Origin: Streptomyces sp. WMMB303
GTDB lineage: Bacteria; Actinomycetota; Actinomycetes; Streptomycetales; Streptomycetaceae
NCBI RefSeq assembly: GCF_029351045.1
Contig: NZ_JARKIN010000001.1
Span: 1,698,001-1,762,000 of the forward strand
Direction of reading: 5' to 3'
Length of the DNA: 64,000 bases
Below the pieces are notes generated by a model that searched no databases, was not told the DNA's origin, and worked only from the letters and a program-made list of their open reading frames with translations. Each line of letters starts with the position of its first letter. Within the stretch, counting starts at the first letter, position 1. Of this stretch, positions 27,790-36,486 are shown piece after piece. The translations under genes and the position numbers were made by a program.

Positions 27790-28984
27790 GCCCGGTCGGC
27801 TGCCGGCCCGTCCGGTCCGGCAGCAGCGCGAGCGAGAACGCGCACAGCAGCAGTGCCGTTGCCGCCACGGGTACGTAGCGGACACCGGCCGCGCCGATCA
27901 CGGCTCCGCCGAGGGCCCCGGCCACGCCTGTGCCCAGATAGAGGCCGGAGATGTTGAGCGCCAGTGCCGTCATCCCGGCCTCCGGTCCGGCAGCGGCCAG
28001 GACGCTGCCCTGCACCGGCGGGTTGAGGCCCCAGGCGAAGACCGCCCAGCAGCCCACGACCAGGGCGAGGGCGGCCGCGCCCGCTCCGCCCGCGAAGGCC
28101 GTCACCGCCGCGGCGCCGAGGGTCAGCGCGTGCCCGCCGAGCACCACCAGCAGCCCGCGGCGGGGCCCCCAGGCATCCGTGGCCCGGCCCGCGAGCAGCG
28201 CCCCGGCGAGCCCCGCGGCCCCGACGAGCAGCAGCAGGAAGGACAGCAGCCCGTAGGAGCCGGAGGCCACCTCGGCCGTGTAGCTGCCCAGATAGGTGTA
28301 GAACATCAGTCCGCCGCTCGCGGCGAGGAACGTCACGCCGACCAGGCGCAGTACGGCCGCCTGCCGCAGCGGCGCGAGCCGGCGGCGCAGCGGGACGGGT
28401 GCCGCGCCCGGCACGGCCGGTGCCGTGGCCAGTACGCCGAGGGCGGCGACGGCGCCCACGGCGGCGATCAGCCAGAAGGTGGCCCGCCAGCCGAACGCAC
28501 CGCCGAGCCAGGAGCCGACGGGGACGCCGGTGAACAGCGCCGTCGTCATACCGGCGGTGACGTAGCCGAGGTAGCGGCCCTGCGCGCCCGGGGGCGCCCC
28601 GGCGGCCGCGGTGGCGAACGCGGCGGCGGCGACGACGGCGGCGCACAGCGCCGCGGCCACCCGGGCCGCCAGCAGCCACCAGTAGCCCGGTGCGAGCGCC
28701 GCCGCGGCGTTGGCGGCGACGAAGAGGGCGAGCCCGGTCGCCGTCACCGTACGGCGCGCGAAACGCTCGCACAGCACGGCCAGCGTGGGGGCGCCGAGCG
28801 CGTAGACGACGGCGAAGACGGTCACCAACTGGCCGGCCGCCGGGACGCCGACGTCCAGGTCGTCGGCGATCCGGGGAAGCAGTCCGGCGATGATGAACTC
28901 GTCGGTGGCGGTGGCCACCAGGGTGAGGAAGAGGAGGTGCAGCCAGTTCGGCAGCCGGCCGACGGCTGCTGTCGGGATACTCAT
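27743..28984 (-). CDS. MFS transporter under MerR control
   Basis: A 413-residue major facilitator with twelve predicted TMs, beginning RLPNWLHLLFLTLVATATDEF. The motif-A-like loop CERFARRTVTATGL follows TM2. It resembles DHA1 drug-efflux pumps (AraJ/CmlR type). A promoter with a 20-base spacer built around a perfect palindrome lies directly upstream, and the MerR regulator gene is 143 bases further on in the same direction. Only seven bases separate the -10 from ATG 28984, so the mRNA is probably leaderless. Confidence 0.88.
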   Translation of the reverse strand: MSIPTAAVGRLPNWLHLLFLTLVATATDEFIIAGLLPRIADDLDVGVPAAGQLVTVFAVVYALGAPTLAVLCERFARRTVTATGLALFVAANAAAALAPGYWWLLAARVAAALCAAVVAAAAFATAAAGAPPGAQGRYLGYVTAGMTTALFTGVPVGSWLGGAFGWRATFWLIAAVGAVAALGVLATAPAVPGAAPVPLRRRLAPLRQAAVLRLVGVTFLAASGGLMFYTYLGSYTAEVASGSYGLLSFLLLLVGAAGLAGALLAGRATDAWGPRRGLLVVLGGHALTLGAAAVTAFAGGAGAAALALVVGCWAVFAWGLNPPVQGSVLAAAGPEAGMTALALNISGLYLGTGVAGALGGAVIGAAGVRYVPVAATALLLCAFSLALLPDRTGRQPTGLTGPATAAEPSAAPR

Positions 28985-28991
28985 GCGGCGC

Positions 28992-29023
28992 ACGGTAGGC
29001 AGTGACACCGGTGTCACCTGCAA
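28992..29023 (-). promoter_or_regulatory. MerR-type promoter/operator of the MFS gene
   Basis: On the minus strand, TTGCAG (29023-29018), a 20-base spacer, then TACCGT (28997-28992). The spacer holds the perfect 16-base palindrome GTGACACCGGTGTCAC (29002-29017). A stretched spacer with a central dyad is the hallmark of MerR-activated promoters. Confidence 0.75.
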
Positions 29024-29127
29024 GCCGGAGAACCGGTACGGGGAGGCGAAGTCCCCGCGCCGGGGAGAGAGGCGAGGCCCCGCGCCCGGGCGGAGAGCGG
29101 GGTCCGCGCGCCCTGGGCGGGCGGTGG

Positions 29128-29565
29128 TCAGGCGTCGGGCTTCCGGACGGCACCGCGGCGGAGGAGCTCGTCCAGCGCTGTACCGGGTTCGTCGGCGCGG
29201 AGCTGGGCGATCCGGTGCGCCAGCCGGGTCCGGTACCGGTCGAGTTCGGCCGCCTTCTCCTCCAGTGCGGCCAGCCGCCGCTCGTACATCTCCAGCGTCT
29301 CCGCGGGGCTGGCCCGGCAGGTGAGGAACGCCTCGGTCTTCATGTCCAGGCAGGGCGCGACCTGGCGGATGTCCTCGGTGCCGAGGCCCGCGGCGAGCAG
29401 TTCCCGCACGTTGCGCACCCGGTTGACCGCGCTGTCCTCGTAGGTCCGCCAGCCCTTGGCCGACCGCCGGGAGGCGAGCAGTCCCTGCTGCTCGTAGTAG
29501 CGCAGGGAGCGCTTGCTCACGCCCGTCCGCTCGGCCAGTTCCCCGATCAGAATGGAAGTCGCCAT
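29128..29565 (-). CDS. MerR-family transcriptional regulator
   Basis: A 145-residue MerR protein. The winged HTH is at residues 5-75 (IGELAERTGVSKRSLRYYEQQGLL, then RTYEDSAVNRVRNVRELLAAG). A dimerisation coiled coil spans about 95-130 (LEMYERRLAALEEKAAELDRY). A single cysteine near residue 62 of the effector-adjacent region and another in LTCRASP are present, but no metal-binding cysteine cluster, so an organic ligand is likelier. It presumably controls the downstream MFS pump through the palindrome at 29002-29017. Confidence 0.92.
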   Translation of the reverse strand: MATSILIGELAERTGVSKRSLRYYEQQGLLASRRSAKGWRTYEDSAVNRVRNVRELLAAGLGTEDIRQVAPCLDMKTEAFLTCRASPAETLEMYERRLAALEEKAAELDRYRTRLAHRIAQLRADEPGTALDELLRRGAVRKPDA

Positions 29566-29628
29566 GCCCGGTCCAACGCGGCGGCGGGCCGCGCGCTTCC
29601 CGCCCAGCGCCGCGTCTCGGTCCGGGTC

Positions 29629-30426
29629 CTAGGGCTGCCGGGGGCGGCGGGCCGTCAGGACGGTGGCGGACAGTTCGGGATCGGTGGTGACGGCGGCCTC
29701 CAGGCCGGCGTCGGCCAGCAGGCGGGCGGCCGCGGCGGCCTGCCGGGAACTGGTCTCGGTGAGCAGGGTGCCGCCCGGGGCGAGCCAGTCGGGCGCTGCC
29801 GCGGCGACCCGCCGCAGCAGGGCGAGGCCGTCGGGTCCGCCGTCCAGTGCGGGCCGCGGTTCGTGGTCGCGGGCCTCGGGCGGCAGGAGGGGTATGTCCG
29901 CGGTGGGGACGTAGGGCACGTTGGCCGTCAGCACGTCGATCCGGCCCCGCAGCCGGTCGGGCAGCGCGGCGAACAGGTCGCCACGGTGGACGTGGTCGTC
30001 GGGCACCGGGAGGTTTTGCCGGGCGCACCGTACGGCGGCGGGGTCGAGGTCGGCGGCGTGCAGTCGGCCGCGTCCGCCGAGGGCGGCGAGCAGGGCCGCA
30101 CCGACGGCGCCGGTGCCGCAGCACAGGTCCACGAGGACGGGCTCGCCGGTACCGGGCGCGCCGGCGGCGGCGCACCGCACCAGGAACTCGGTGCGGCGGC
30201 GGGGGACGAAGACACCCGGGTCGACGAGGATCCGCAGACCCGCGAACTCGGCCCAGCCCAGTACGTGTTCGAGGGGATGCCCGGCGATCCGGCGGGCGGT
30301 CATCTCGGCCAGTGCGGCCGTGTCGCGGGCGGTCTCGGACAGCAGTCGCGCCTCGTCCTCGGCGAAGACGCAGCCGGCCGCGCGCAGCCGCCGGGTGAGT
30401 TCGGCCTGCGGGATGGTGTGGTGCAT
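29629..30426 (-). CDS. PrmC/HemK-like N5-glutamine methyltransferase
   Basis: A 265-residue SAM-dependent methyltransferase. A helical N-terminal domain (residues 1-60, ending HPLEHVLGWAEFAG) precedes a Rossmann core with VDLCCGTGAVGAALLAAL and the catalytic loop NVPYVP, a variant of the PrmC NPPY motif. This variant marks the actinobacterial paralogue annotated as putative protein N5-glutamine methyltransferase rather than the release-factor enzyme itself. It may modify another protein. It lies 63 bases upstream of merR on the same strand. Confidence 0.85.
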   Translation of the reverse strand: MHHTIPQAELTRRLRAAGCVFAEDEARLLSETARDTAALAEMTARRIAGHPLEHVLGWAEFAGLRILVDPGVFVPRRRTEFLVRCAAAGAPGTGEPVLVDLCCGTGAVGAALLAALGGRGRLHAADLDPAAVRCARQNLPVPDDHVHRGDLFAALPDRLRGRIDVLTANVPYVPTADIPLLPPEARDHEPRPALDGGPDGLALLRRVAAAAPDWLAPGGTLLTETSSRQAAAAARLLADAGLEAAVTTDPELSATVLTARRPRQP

Positions 30427-31063
30427 GGAAGCCCTTCCAGTACTGGAGCGCTCCCGTCGCCCGCGGCGGTCTCCGCTAGCTGGTGCGGGGCCGTCCGCCG
30501 TGAGGCGAGAGCGCGTGGTCTGCCGGAGCGGAAATGCCTCTCACCTCCCTCTGTCACCGCGTCGAACATCCGTTGCCGGTCGGCCGCACCTTATCCCGAG
30601 CAGTGGGCCGGTGCACCCATGGGGGCGTGCGCCGGCGCGTTCGTCGCGGGCCCACCTTGCGGTGGACCGGCTCGGGGAACGCTTGCGCCGGCCCGGGGCG
30701 CCTCGAGTGGCGCGGGTCAAAGCCCCATGGACAAAAGGGAGTTGAGAAGATGGGATGGGCTCGTCCGCCGGTGCCGGAGAGGCGTGCGGCCGGTCGGCGG
30801 TCGGGGGCGTGCGCCCGCTGACGGGTCGGGAGCGGCAGCAGCCGACCCGCCACGGCGGGCGGGCGGCGACGGTCGCGGCCGCGGCTCCTCGCCGCCTCCC
30901 CCGGGGAGGCGCGCGGCCCGGGGATACGCGCCGTATACGCGCGTCATCCGGGGCCGCTCACGCCACCGAGGACGCGGTCGCCCACGTCCGCCCTGCCCGG
31001 TCCGGACGGCGGCAGGAGCCCGGCACGGAAGCCCGGGTGCCGAGACGAACGAGAGAAGAGGAC
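30427..31063. other. 637-base region without a supported gene
   Basis: Divergent space between the methyltransferase and the serine protease. Frames here are G/C-rich shadows with no ribosome sites. Only the protease ribosome-binding sequence near 31055 is recognisable. Confidence 0.6.
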
Positions 31064-31978
31064 ATGCTCATCACAACCAGCAAGCGCACTCCGGGAAGCC
31101 GTCCGGTGCGGCGCGCCCTCCCCGGCACCGGCAGGGCGGTCCGCGCGCTGTGCGCCTCCGCGCTCGGGCTGGGCCTGGCGATGGCGGGTACGACCGCGCA
31201 CGCGGCCCAGGACGCGAGCGGCGGCGGGGACGCCGGCGCCGGCCCGACGATCATCGGCGGCGGGGAGTCGACCGAGGAGTACTCCTTCGTCGTCTCCCTG
31301 CAGAAGCAGCGCGGCGACGACCCCGACGGCCACTACTGCGGCGGGACGCTGGTCGCTGCCGACTGGGTGCTGACGGCGGCGCACTGCGTCACCACCGCGG
31401 ACGGGATGAACGACCCGGAGGCGTACCACGTGCGGGTCGGCTCCCTGGACCGCACCGCGGGCGGTGAGGTCGCCGATGTGGCGGAGTTCGTCGTGCACCC
31501 GGGCTACACGGCGTACGAGGACGAGGGGAGCGCCCACGACCTGGCGCTCATCAAGCTCTCCTCCGCGGTCTCGAAGAAGCCGGCCCCGCTGGCGACCCGC
31601 ACCCCCGCCGCCGGGGAGAGCATCAAGGCGACCGGGTGGGGCTACACGAAGGCGACCGGCAACGACCCCTCGCAGCTGCCCGTCGAGCACCGCGAGGTCG
31701 ACCTGCCGGTACTCGCCCCCGATTCTCCGGAGTGCGTCTCCGGAGAGGCGGACGGGGACGCCTGGGGCATCCGGGAGGGGGACTTCTGCACAGGCAACCC
31801 GGACGGCAACGCCGGTACCTGCGGAGGCGACTCGGGCGCGGCGGCGCTGACCGAGGTGAACGGCCGCTGGCAGCTGGCCGGTGTCACCAGCCGGGCCGTG
31901 GGTGACTGCGGGTCGACGCCCGACGTCTACCCGAGCGTCGCCGAGCACCGCGACTGGATACGCGGCGTCATCGGCTGA
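31064..31978 (+). CDS. Secreted S1-family serine protease
   Basis: A 304-residue chymotrypsin-fold protease exported by a Sec signal: a basic N-terminus, hydrophobic core LCASALGLGLAMAGTTA and a cut after AHA. A short propeptide precedes IIGGGES, whose Ile would become the mature N-terminus. The catalytic triad is in LTAAHC, AHDLALIKL and CGGDSGA. The residue aligning with trypsin Asp189 is not Asp, so trypsin-like specificity is doubtful. GAAGAG lies upstream of ATG 31064. A terminator follows at 32002-32039. Confidence 0.92.
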   Translation: MLITTSKRTPGSRPVRRALPGTGRAVRALCASALGLGLAMAGTTAHAAQDASGGGDAGAGPTIIGGGESTEEYSFVVSLQKQRGDDPDGHYCGGTLVAADWVLTAAHCVTTADGMNDPEAYHVRVGSLDRTAGGEVADVAEFVVHPGYTAYEDEGSAHDLALIKLSSAVSKKPAPLATRTPAAGESIKATGWGYTKATGNDPSQLPVEHREVDLPVLAPDSPECVSGEADGDAWGIREGDFCTGNPDGNAGTCGGDSGAAALTEVNGRWQLAGVTSRAVGDCGSTPDVYPSVAEHRDWIRGVIG

Positions 31979-32001
31979 ACCGCCGTACGATCCGCGGCGG
32001 G

Positions 32002-32039
32002 AGGGGGCTCCCCGCGCCCGACGGGCCGGAGAGCCCCCT
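32002..32039 (+). terminator. Terminator of the serine protease gene
   Basis: AGGGGGCTC (32002-32010) pairs perfectly with GAGCCCCCT (32031-32039); the 20-base interior can itself pair. It lies 24 bases after the stop codon. Confidence 0.7.
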
Positions 32040-32104
32040 TCGCCGGGGGACGACGTTCGGAAAGGAGGCCGAGGTGACGGGCCGCCCCGCCGGACTCGGA
32101 GCGC

Positions 32105-32458
32105 GTGCCGGACGGAGCGGCCGGGAGGGAGCTGCTCGCCGGCTTCCACCGGGCGATGCTGGAGCGGGACGCGGACTCCGGCCGACCTGTACGCCCTCGA
32201 CGCGAGGCCGTCGTACACCGGAGCACGGACCCGCGGGTGCTGACCGTCGAGCAGACCGGGGCCGGGACGCTGGTGCCCGAGGGGCGTACGTTCCGCTTCC
32301 CGGGGCTGCTGGTGCTGCGGCATGCCGGCGGCCGCCTGGTGCAGGTCCGGGACTACCTGGACGGACTCGGGATGACCCACGTGGGCGTTTCTCCCGGCAG
32401 GGGGCCGGAGCGTCTCGATGCGGACGCTGTCGCGCCGCGCGAGGAGCCGGGCCGGTAG
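32105..32458 (+). pseudogene. Decayed SnoaL-like/NTF2-fold protein
   Basis: The frame starts like a SnoaL-like protein (GRELLAGFHRAMLERDAD). The next expected segment, ADLYALDA, is encoded at about 32180-32205 in a shifted frame. The sequence then jumps to the C-terminal half (VVHRSTDPRVLTVEQTGAG, then FPGLLVLR, then VRDYLDGLGMTHV). About 50-60 central residues of the cone-shaped fold are missing. It could still make a 117-residue protein, but the fold would be incomplete. Confidence 0.65.
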
Positions 32459-32525
32459 ATTCACCGATAGATTCTTGACCTCCTGCCGCCATACGGCCCA
32501 ACCCGCTGCGAATGTGGAGCTTTCC

Positions 32526-33173
32526 GTGCGTGTCGTGATCGCCGAAGACCTGTTCCTGCTCCGGGACGGACTCGTACGGATGCTGGAGGCGTTCGAGTTC
32601 GAGATCGCCGCGGCGGTGGACAACGGGCCGGAGCTGAGCCGGGCACTGCGGGAGCAGGAGCCGGACGTCGCGGTGGTGGACGTCCGGCTGCCGCCCTCGT
32701 TCAGCGACGAGGGACTGCAGTGCGCGCTGGAGGCCCGCCGCAGGCGGCCGGGGCTTCCGGTGCTGGTGCTCTCGCAGCACGTCGAGCAGCTGTACGCGCG
32801 CGAACTGCTGGCGGACGGCAACGGCGGGGTGGGCTACCTGCTCAAGGACCGGGTGTTCGACGCGGACCAGTTCGTGGACGCCGTCCGCCGCGTCTCCGAG
32901 GGCGGTACCGCGATGGACCCGCAGGTCATCCAGCAACTGCTGTCGCGGCGTGCGCAGGACGCGCCGCTGGGGAACCTGACAGCGCGGGAGAAGGAGGTGA
33001 TGGAGCTGATGGCGCAGGGCAGGTCGAACGCGGCCATCGCGGCACAGCTCTTCGTCACCGAGCGAGCGGTCGCGAAACACACCTCCAACATCTTCGGGAA
33101 GCTGGGGCTGCCGCCCTCGGACGACGACAACAGACGCGTACTCGCCGTGCTCGCCTACCTCGACCGGGGCTGA
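32526..33173 (+). CDS. LuxR/NarL-type response regulator
   Basis: A 215-residue two-domain regulator. The receiver domain has the acidic pocket IAEDLF, phospho-acceptor Asp in VAVVDVRLPP and the conserved Lys in YLLKDRV. The C-terminal LuxR HTH is LTAREKEVMELMAQGRSNAA with VTERAVAKHTSNIF. GTG 32526 has GGAG seven bases upstream. A GH89 enzyme gene lies 76 bases downstream and a NarL-type kinase gene follows it, so this regulator and that kinase are likely partners around the enzyme gene. Confidence 0.93.
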   Translation: MRVVIAEDLFLLRDGLVRMLEAFEFEIAAAVDNGPELSRALREQEPDVAVVDVRLPPSFSDEGLQCALEARRRRPGLPVLVLSQHVEQLYARELLADGNGGVGYLLKDRVFDADQFVDAVRRVSEGGTAMDPQVIQQLLSRRAQDAPLGNLTAREKEVMELMAQGRSNAAIAAQLFVTERAVAKHTSNIFGKLGLPPSDDDNRRVLAVLAYLDRG

Positions 33174-33249
33174 CCGCTTCGTTACCGTGCCTCCCCGTAC
33201 GTGTCTTTGGTCACATACGGCAGGACATCCGCCACTGGAGGCGCCCCCC

Positions 33250-36200
33250 ATGTACGAGCCGATCAATGAGCGTGAAAGATACGACAATAACGATCAGTCC
33301 AGTCATACCGGTACGCACTCCGTGCCTCCGGCCCGCTCCGCTCCCGGCAGACGCGCCGTCCTCGGCAGCACCGGAGCGCTCGGCGCGGGTCTCGCGCTGG
33401 GAAGCGGGTATGTCCCCGCCATGGCAGCGGACCGGACAGGCACACCTCGCAAGGCGTCCCCCACCGACGCCGCGCAGGCGGCGCTGCGACGGCTGCTCCC
33501 CCGGCACGCCGACCAGATCACGCTCCAGCAGATCGGCGGCCCGGAGCGCTTCAAGGTCACCGGCGGCGCGGGCCGGATCCGGGTGGCGGGCACCGGCCCG
33601 GTGGCCCTGCTGACCGGGGTGCACTGGTACCTCAAGTACAGCTGCGACGCGCACCTCTCCTGGGCGGGCAGCCGGCTCGACCTCCCCGGAACCCTGCCCG
33701 CGCCCCGCGCGCAGCACGCCCGGCGGGCCACCGTGCCCAACCGCTTCGCGCTCAACGACACCCACGACGGGTACACAGCGCCCTACGCCGACTGGGCGCA
33801 CTGGGAGCGGTTCCTGGACATCCTGGCGCTGCACGGCTTCAACGAGGTGCTGGTCACCGCGGGCCAGGAGGCCGTCTACCACCGCATGCTCCAGGACTTC
33901 GGCTACAGCGACCGGGAGGCGCGCTCCTGGATCCCGGCGCCCACCCACCAGCCGTGGTGGCTGCTGCAGAACATGGCCGAGTACGGCGGCCCGATCAGCA
34001 CCGAGTTGCTGGAGCGGCGCACCGCCCTGGGCAAGCGCATCCTGGACCGGATGCGGGAGCTGGGCATGAAGCCCGTGCTGCCCGGCTACTTCGGCACCGT
34101 CCCCACCGACTTCGCCAAGCGCAACAGGGGTGGCCGCACCGTCCCGCAGGGCAAGTGGGCCGGACTGGACCGGCCGCCGTGGCTGGACCCGCGCACGGCG
34201 GTCTTCCGCAAGGTGGCGGCCGCCTTCTACCGCCATCAGAAGGAACTGTTCGGCGACGTCGACCACTTCAAGATGGACCTGCTGCACGAGGGCGGCGACC
34301 CGGGCGACGTGCCGGTGCCCCAGGCGGCGCGGGCCGTGGAGAAGGCGCTGCACACCGCACGGCCGGGCGCCACCTGGGTGATTCTGGGCTGGCAGGAGAA
34401 CCCGCGCCGGGACCTGCTCGACGGGCTCGCCGCCAAGGACAGCATGCTGATCGTCGACGGCCTCTCCGACCTGGACCGGGTCACCGACCGCGAGAAGGAC
34501 TGGGGCGGGGTGCCGTACGCGTTCGGCACCATCCCCAACTTCGGCGGCCGCACCACCATGGGCGCCAAGACCCACATGTGGACCGAGCGCTTCACCACCT
34601 GGCGCGACAAGTCGGGCAGCAAGCTGGCCGGCACCTGCTACATGCCCGAGGCCACTCACCGCGACGCCGCGGCGCTGGAGCTGTTCGGCGAGCTGGCCTG
34701 GCGGCAGGAGGCCGTCGACCGGGGCGGCTGGTTCGACGACTGGGCGAGGATCCGGTACGGCGCCGCGGACGGCAAGGCGAAGGAGGCCATGACGGCGCTG
34801 CGGGAGACGGCGTACCGGATCAGCAGCAAGGACGGACGGCCGCACGACAGCATCTTCGCCGCGCGCCCCAGCCTCTCGGCCCGCTCCGGGGCCTACTACG
34901 CCACCCACACCCCCGCTTTCGACCTGCCCGCCTTCGACGCCGCGTTCGACGCGCTGCTGGGCGTCGACAAGGCGCTGCGGGACAGCGACGCCTACCGCTA
35001 CGACCTCACCGACATCGGCCGCCAGGCGCTGGCCAACCGGTCCTGGTCGCTGATCGGGCAGCTCCAGGACGCCTTCAAACGCAAGGACGCGGCCACCTTC
35101 AAGAAGCTGGCGGCGCTGTGGCTGAAGCTGATGGAGCTGGCCGACGACATGTCCGGCGGCCACCGGGCGTTCCTGCTGGGGCCCTGGCTGGCCGCGGCCC
35201 GCGGCTCCGCCGCCTCCGCGCGGGAGCGGGCCGATCTGGAGCGCACCGCCCGGGTGCTCGTCACCACCTGGGCGGACCGCCCGACGGCGGACGGCGGCCA
35301 TCTGGCCAACTACGCCAACCGCGACTGGCAGGGTCTGATCCGGGACTTCCACCTCCCGCAGTGGCGGGCGTTCCTCGACGAGGTGCAGGACGCGCTCGAC
35401 CAGGGCCGGGCACCGAAGAAGTTCGACTGGTACGCCCGCGAGGAGCCCTGGACCCGGAAGACGGACGAGTACCCCACCAGACCGCTCACCGATCCGTACG
35501 CCACCGCCACCCGGGTCCGCGACGTCCTGGCCAAGGCCCCCTACCAGGGCTCGCTGAAGGTCGCCGCCGAGCCGCGCGCGGTGGCGCCGGGTGAGGTGAG
35601 CACCGTTCGGGCCGTCTTCCGGAACGAGAACGGGCTGAGCCCCACCGGCGCCGTCGACCTCGGGCTGCGCGGGCTGGACGGCGCCCGGGCCCAGGACCCG
35701 ACCTCGCACCGGGCCGTCAGCCCCGGCGGTACGGCCACCGTGCGCTGGCGCTTCACCGCGCCCGCCGGACGGCAGACCGAACCGCTGGAGCCGCTGGAGT
35801 ACACGGTGGAGGCCGAGAACGGCCCCGCGGGCCAGGAGCGGGTCACCCTCGGCCGGGCCGGCCGGATCTACCGCGCGGGCCCGCTCCCCGGCGGAGTACG
35901 GACCGCCACGAGCAACGAGGCCGTCTTCGGGCACCTGGACGGGCGCTGGGCGGTCGACGGCGCCGGAGCCGACCTGTGGCGGTCCACCGCCGAGTTCGGC
36001 ACCGTCTACCGTCCGCAGGCGCTGCGCGACGGCGGCACCGTGACGCTGAAGGTCGTCTCCCAGGAGGACAGCGGCCCATGGGCGCGTGCGGGCATCGTGG
36101 TCCGCAACAGCCTCGCCGAGCCGGACGCGGCGGGCTTCCTGAACCTGGCGGTGACCCCGGCCCACGGTGTCGTGCTGTCCTACGACAGCGACGGCGACGG

Positions 36201-36444
36201 CACCCTGGACACCTACCGGGCCGTCTCCGGTATCAAGGCCCCGGTGCTGCTGCGGCTCTCCCGGTCCGGCACCTCCTACAAGGGAGAGCTCTCGACCGAC
36301 GGCGGGAAGAGGTGGCGTACCGTCTCAACCGTCGAGGTCCCCGGCGCGTCCGGGAGACAGGACGCCGGGCTGTTCATGTCCGCGACCAACGGCGGCAGCG
36401 GTGACCGCGCACTGGTGGAGTTCGCGGACTGGCGGACCGGGTAG
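33250..36444 (+). CDS. Secreted GH89 alpha-N-acetylglucosaminidase-like enzyme
   Basis: A 1064-residue exported glycosidase. A twin-arginine signal (PGRRAVLGSTGALGAGLALG) precedes the mature start near residue 60. An N-terminal domain to about 165 is followed by the GH89 barrel: FALNDTHDGYTAPYADWAHW, FNEVLVTAGQEAVYHRML, MDLLHEGGDPGD and the all-helical region after about 500. GH89 cleaves terminal alpha-GlcNAc, as in human NAGLU. From about residue 770 there is an NPCBM/CBM-like linker, then a DUF1349-like beta domain (about 890-1060) that probably binds carbohydrate. It sits between a response regulator and a histidine kinase gene. Confidence 0.9.
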   Translation: MYEPINERERYDNNDQSSHTGTHSVPPARSAPGRRAVLGSTGALGAGLALGSGYVPAMAADRTGTPRKASPTDAAQAALRRLLPRHADQITLQQIGGPERFKVTGGAGRIRVAGTGPVALLTGVHWYLKYSCDAHLSWAGSRLDLPGTLPAPRAQHARRATVPNRFALNDTHDGYTAPYADWAHWERFLDILALHGFNEVLVTAGQEAVYHRMLQDFGYSDREARSWIPAPTHQPWWLLQNMAEYGGPISTELLERRTALGKRILDRMRELGMKPVLPGYFGTVPTDFAKRNRGGRTVPQGKWAGLDRPPWLDPRTAVFRKVAAAFYRHQKELFGDVDHFKMDLLHEGGDPGDVPVPQAARAVEKALHTARPGATWVILGWQENPRRDLLDGLAAKDSMLIVDGLSDLDRVTDREKDWGGVPYAFGTIPNFGGRTTMGAKTHMWTERFTTWRDKSGSKLAGTCYMPEATHRDAAALELFGELAWRQEAVDRGGWFDDWARIRYGAADGKAKEAMTALRETAYRISSKDGRPHDSIFAARPSLSARSGAYYATHTPAFDLPAFDAAFDALLGVDKALRDSDAYRYDLTDIGRQALANRSWSLIGQLQDAFKRKDAATFKKLAALWLKLMELADDMSGGHRAFLLGPWLAAARGSAASARERADLERTARVLVTTWADRPTADGGHLANYANRDWQGLIRDFHLPQWRAFLDEVQDALDQGRAPKKFDWYAREEPWTRKTDEYPTRPLTDPYATATRVRDVLAKAPYQGSLKVAAEPRAVAPGEVSTVRAVFRNENGLSPTGAVDLGLRGLDGARAQDPTSHRAVSPGGTATVRWRFTAPAGRQTEPLEPLEYTVEAENGPAGQERVTLGRAGRIYRAGPLPGGVRTATSNEAVFGHLDGRWAVDGAGADLWRSTAEFGTVYRPQALRDGGTVTLKVVSQEDSGPWARAGIVVRNSLAEPDAAGFLNLAVTPAHGVVLSYDSDGDGTLDTYRAVSGIKAPVLLRLSRSGTSYKGELSTDGGKRWRTVSTVEVPGASGRQDAGLFMSATNGGSGDRALVEFADWRTG

Positions 36445-36486
36445 CACGGTGCGGACGGGCGGAGAACGGGTGGAGGACACGGAGAC

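Noticed and set aside
33211..36165. 984-codon minus-strand frame
   Set aside because: Antisense of the GH89 gene with biased, low-complexity composition.
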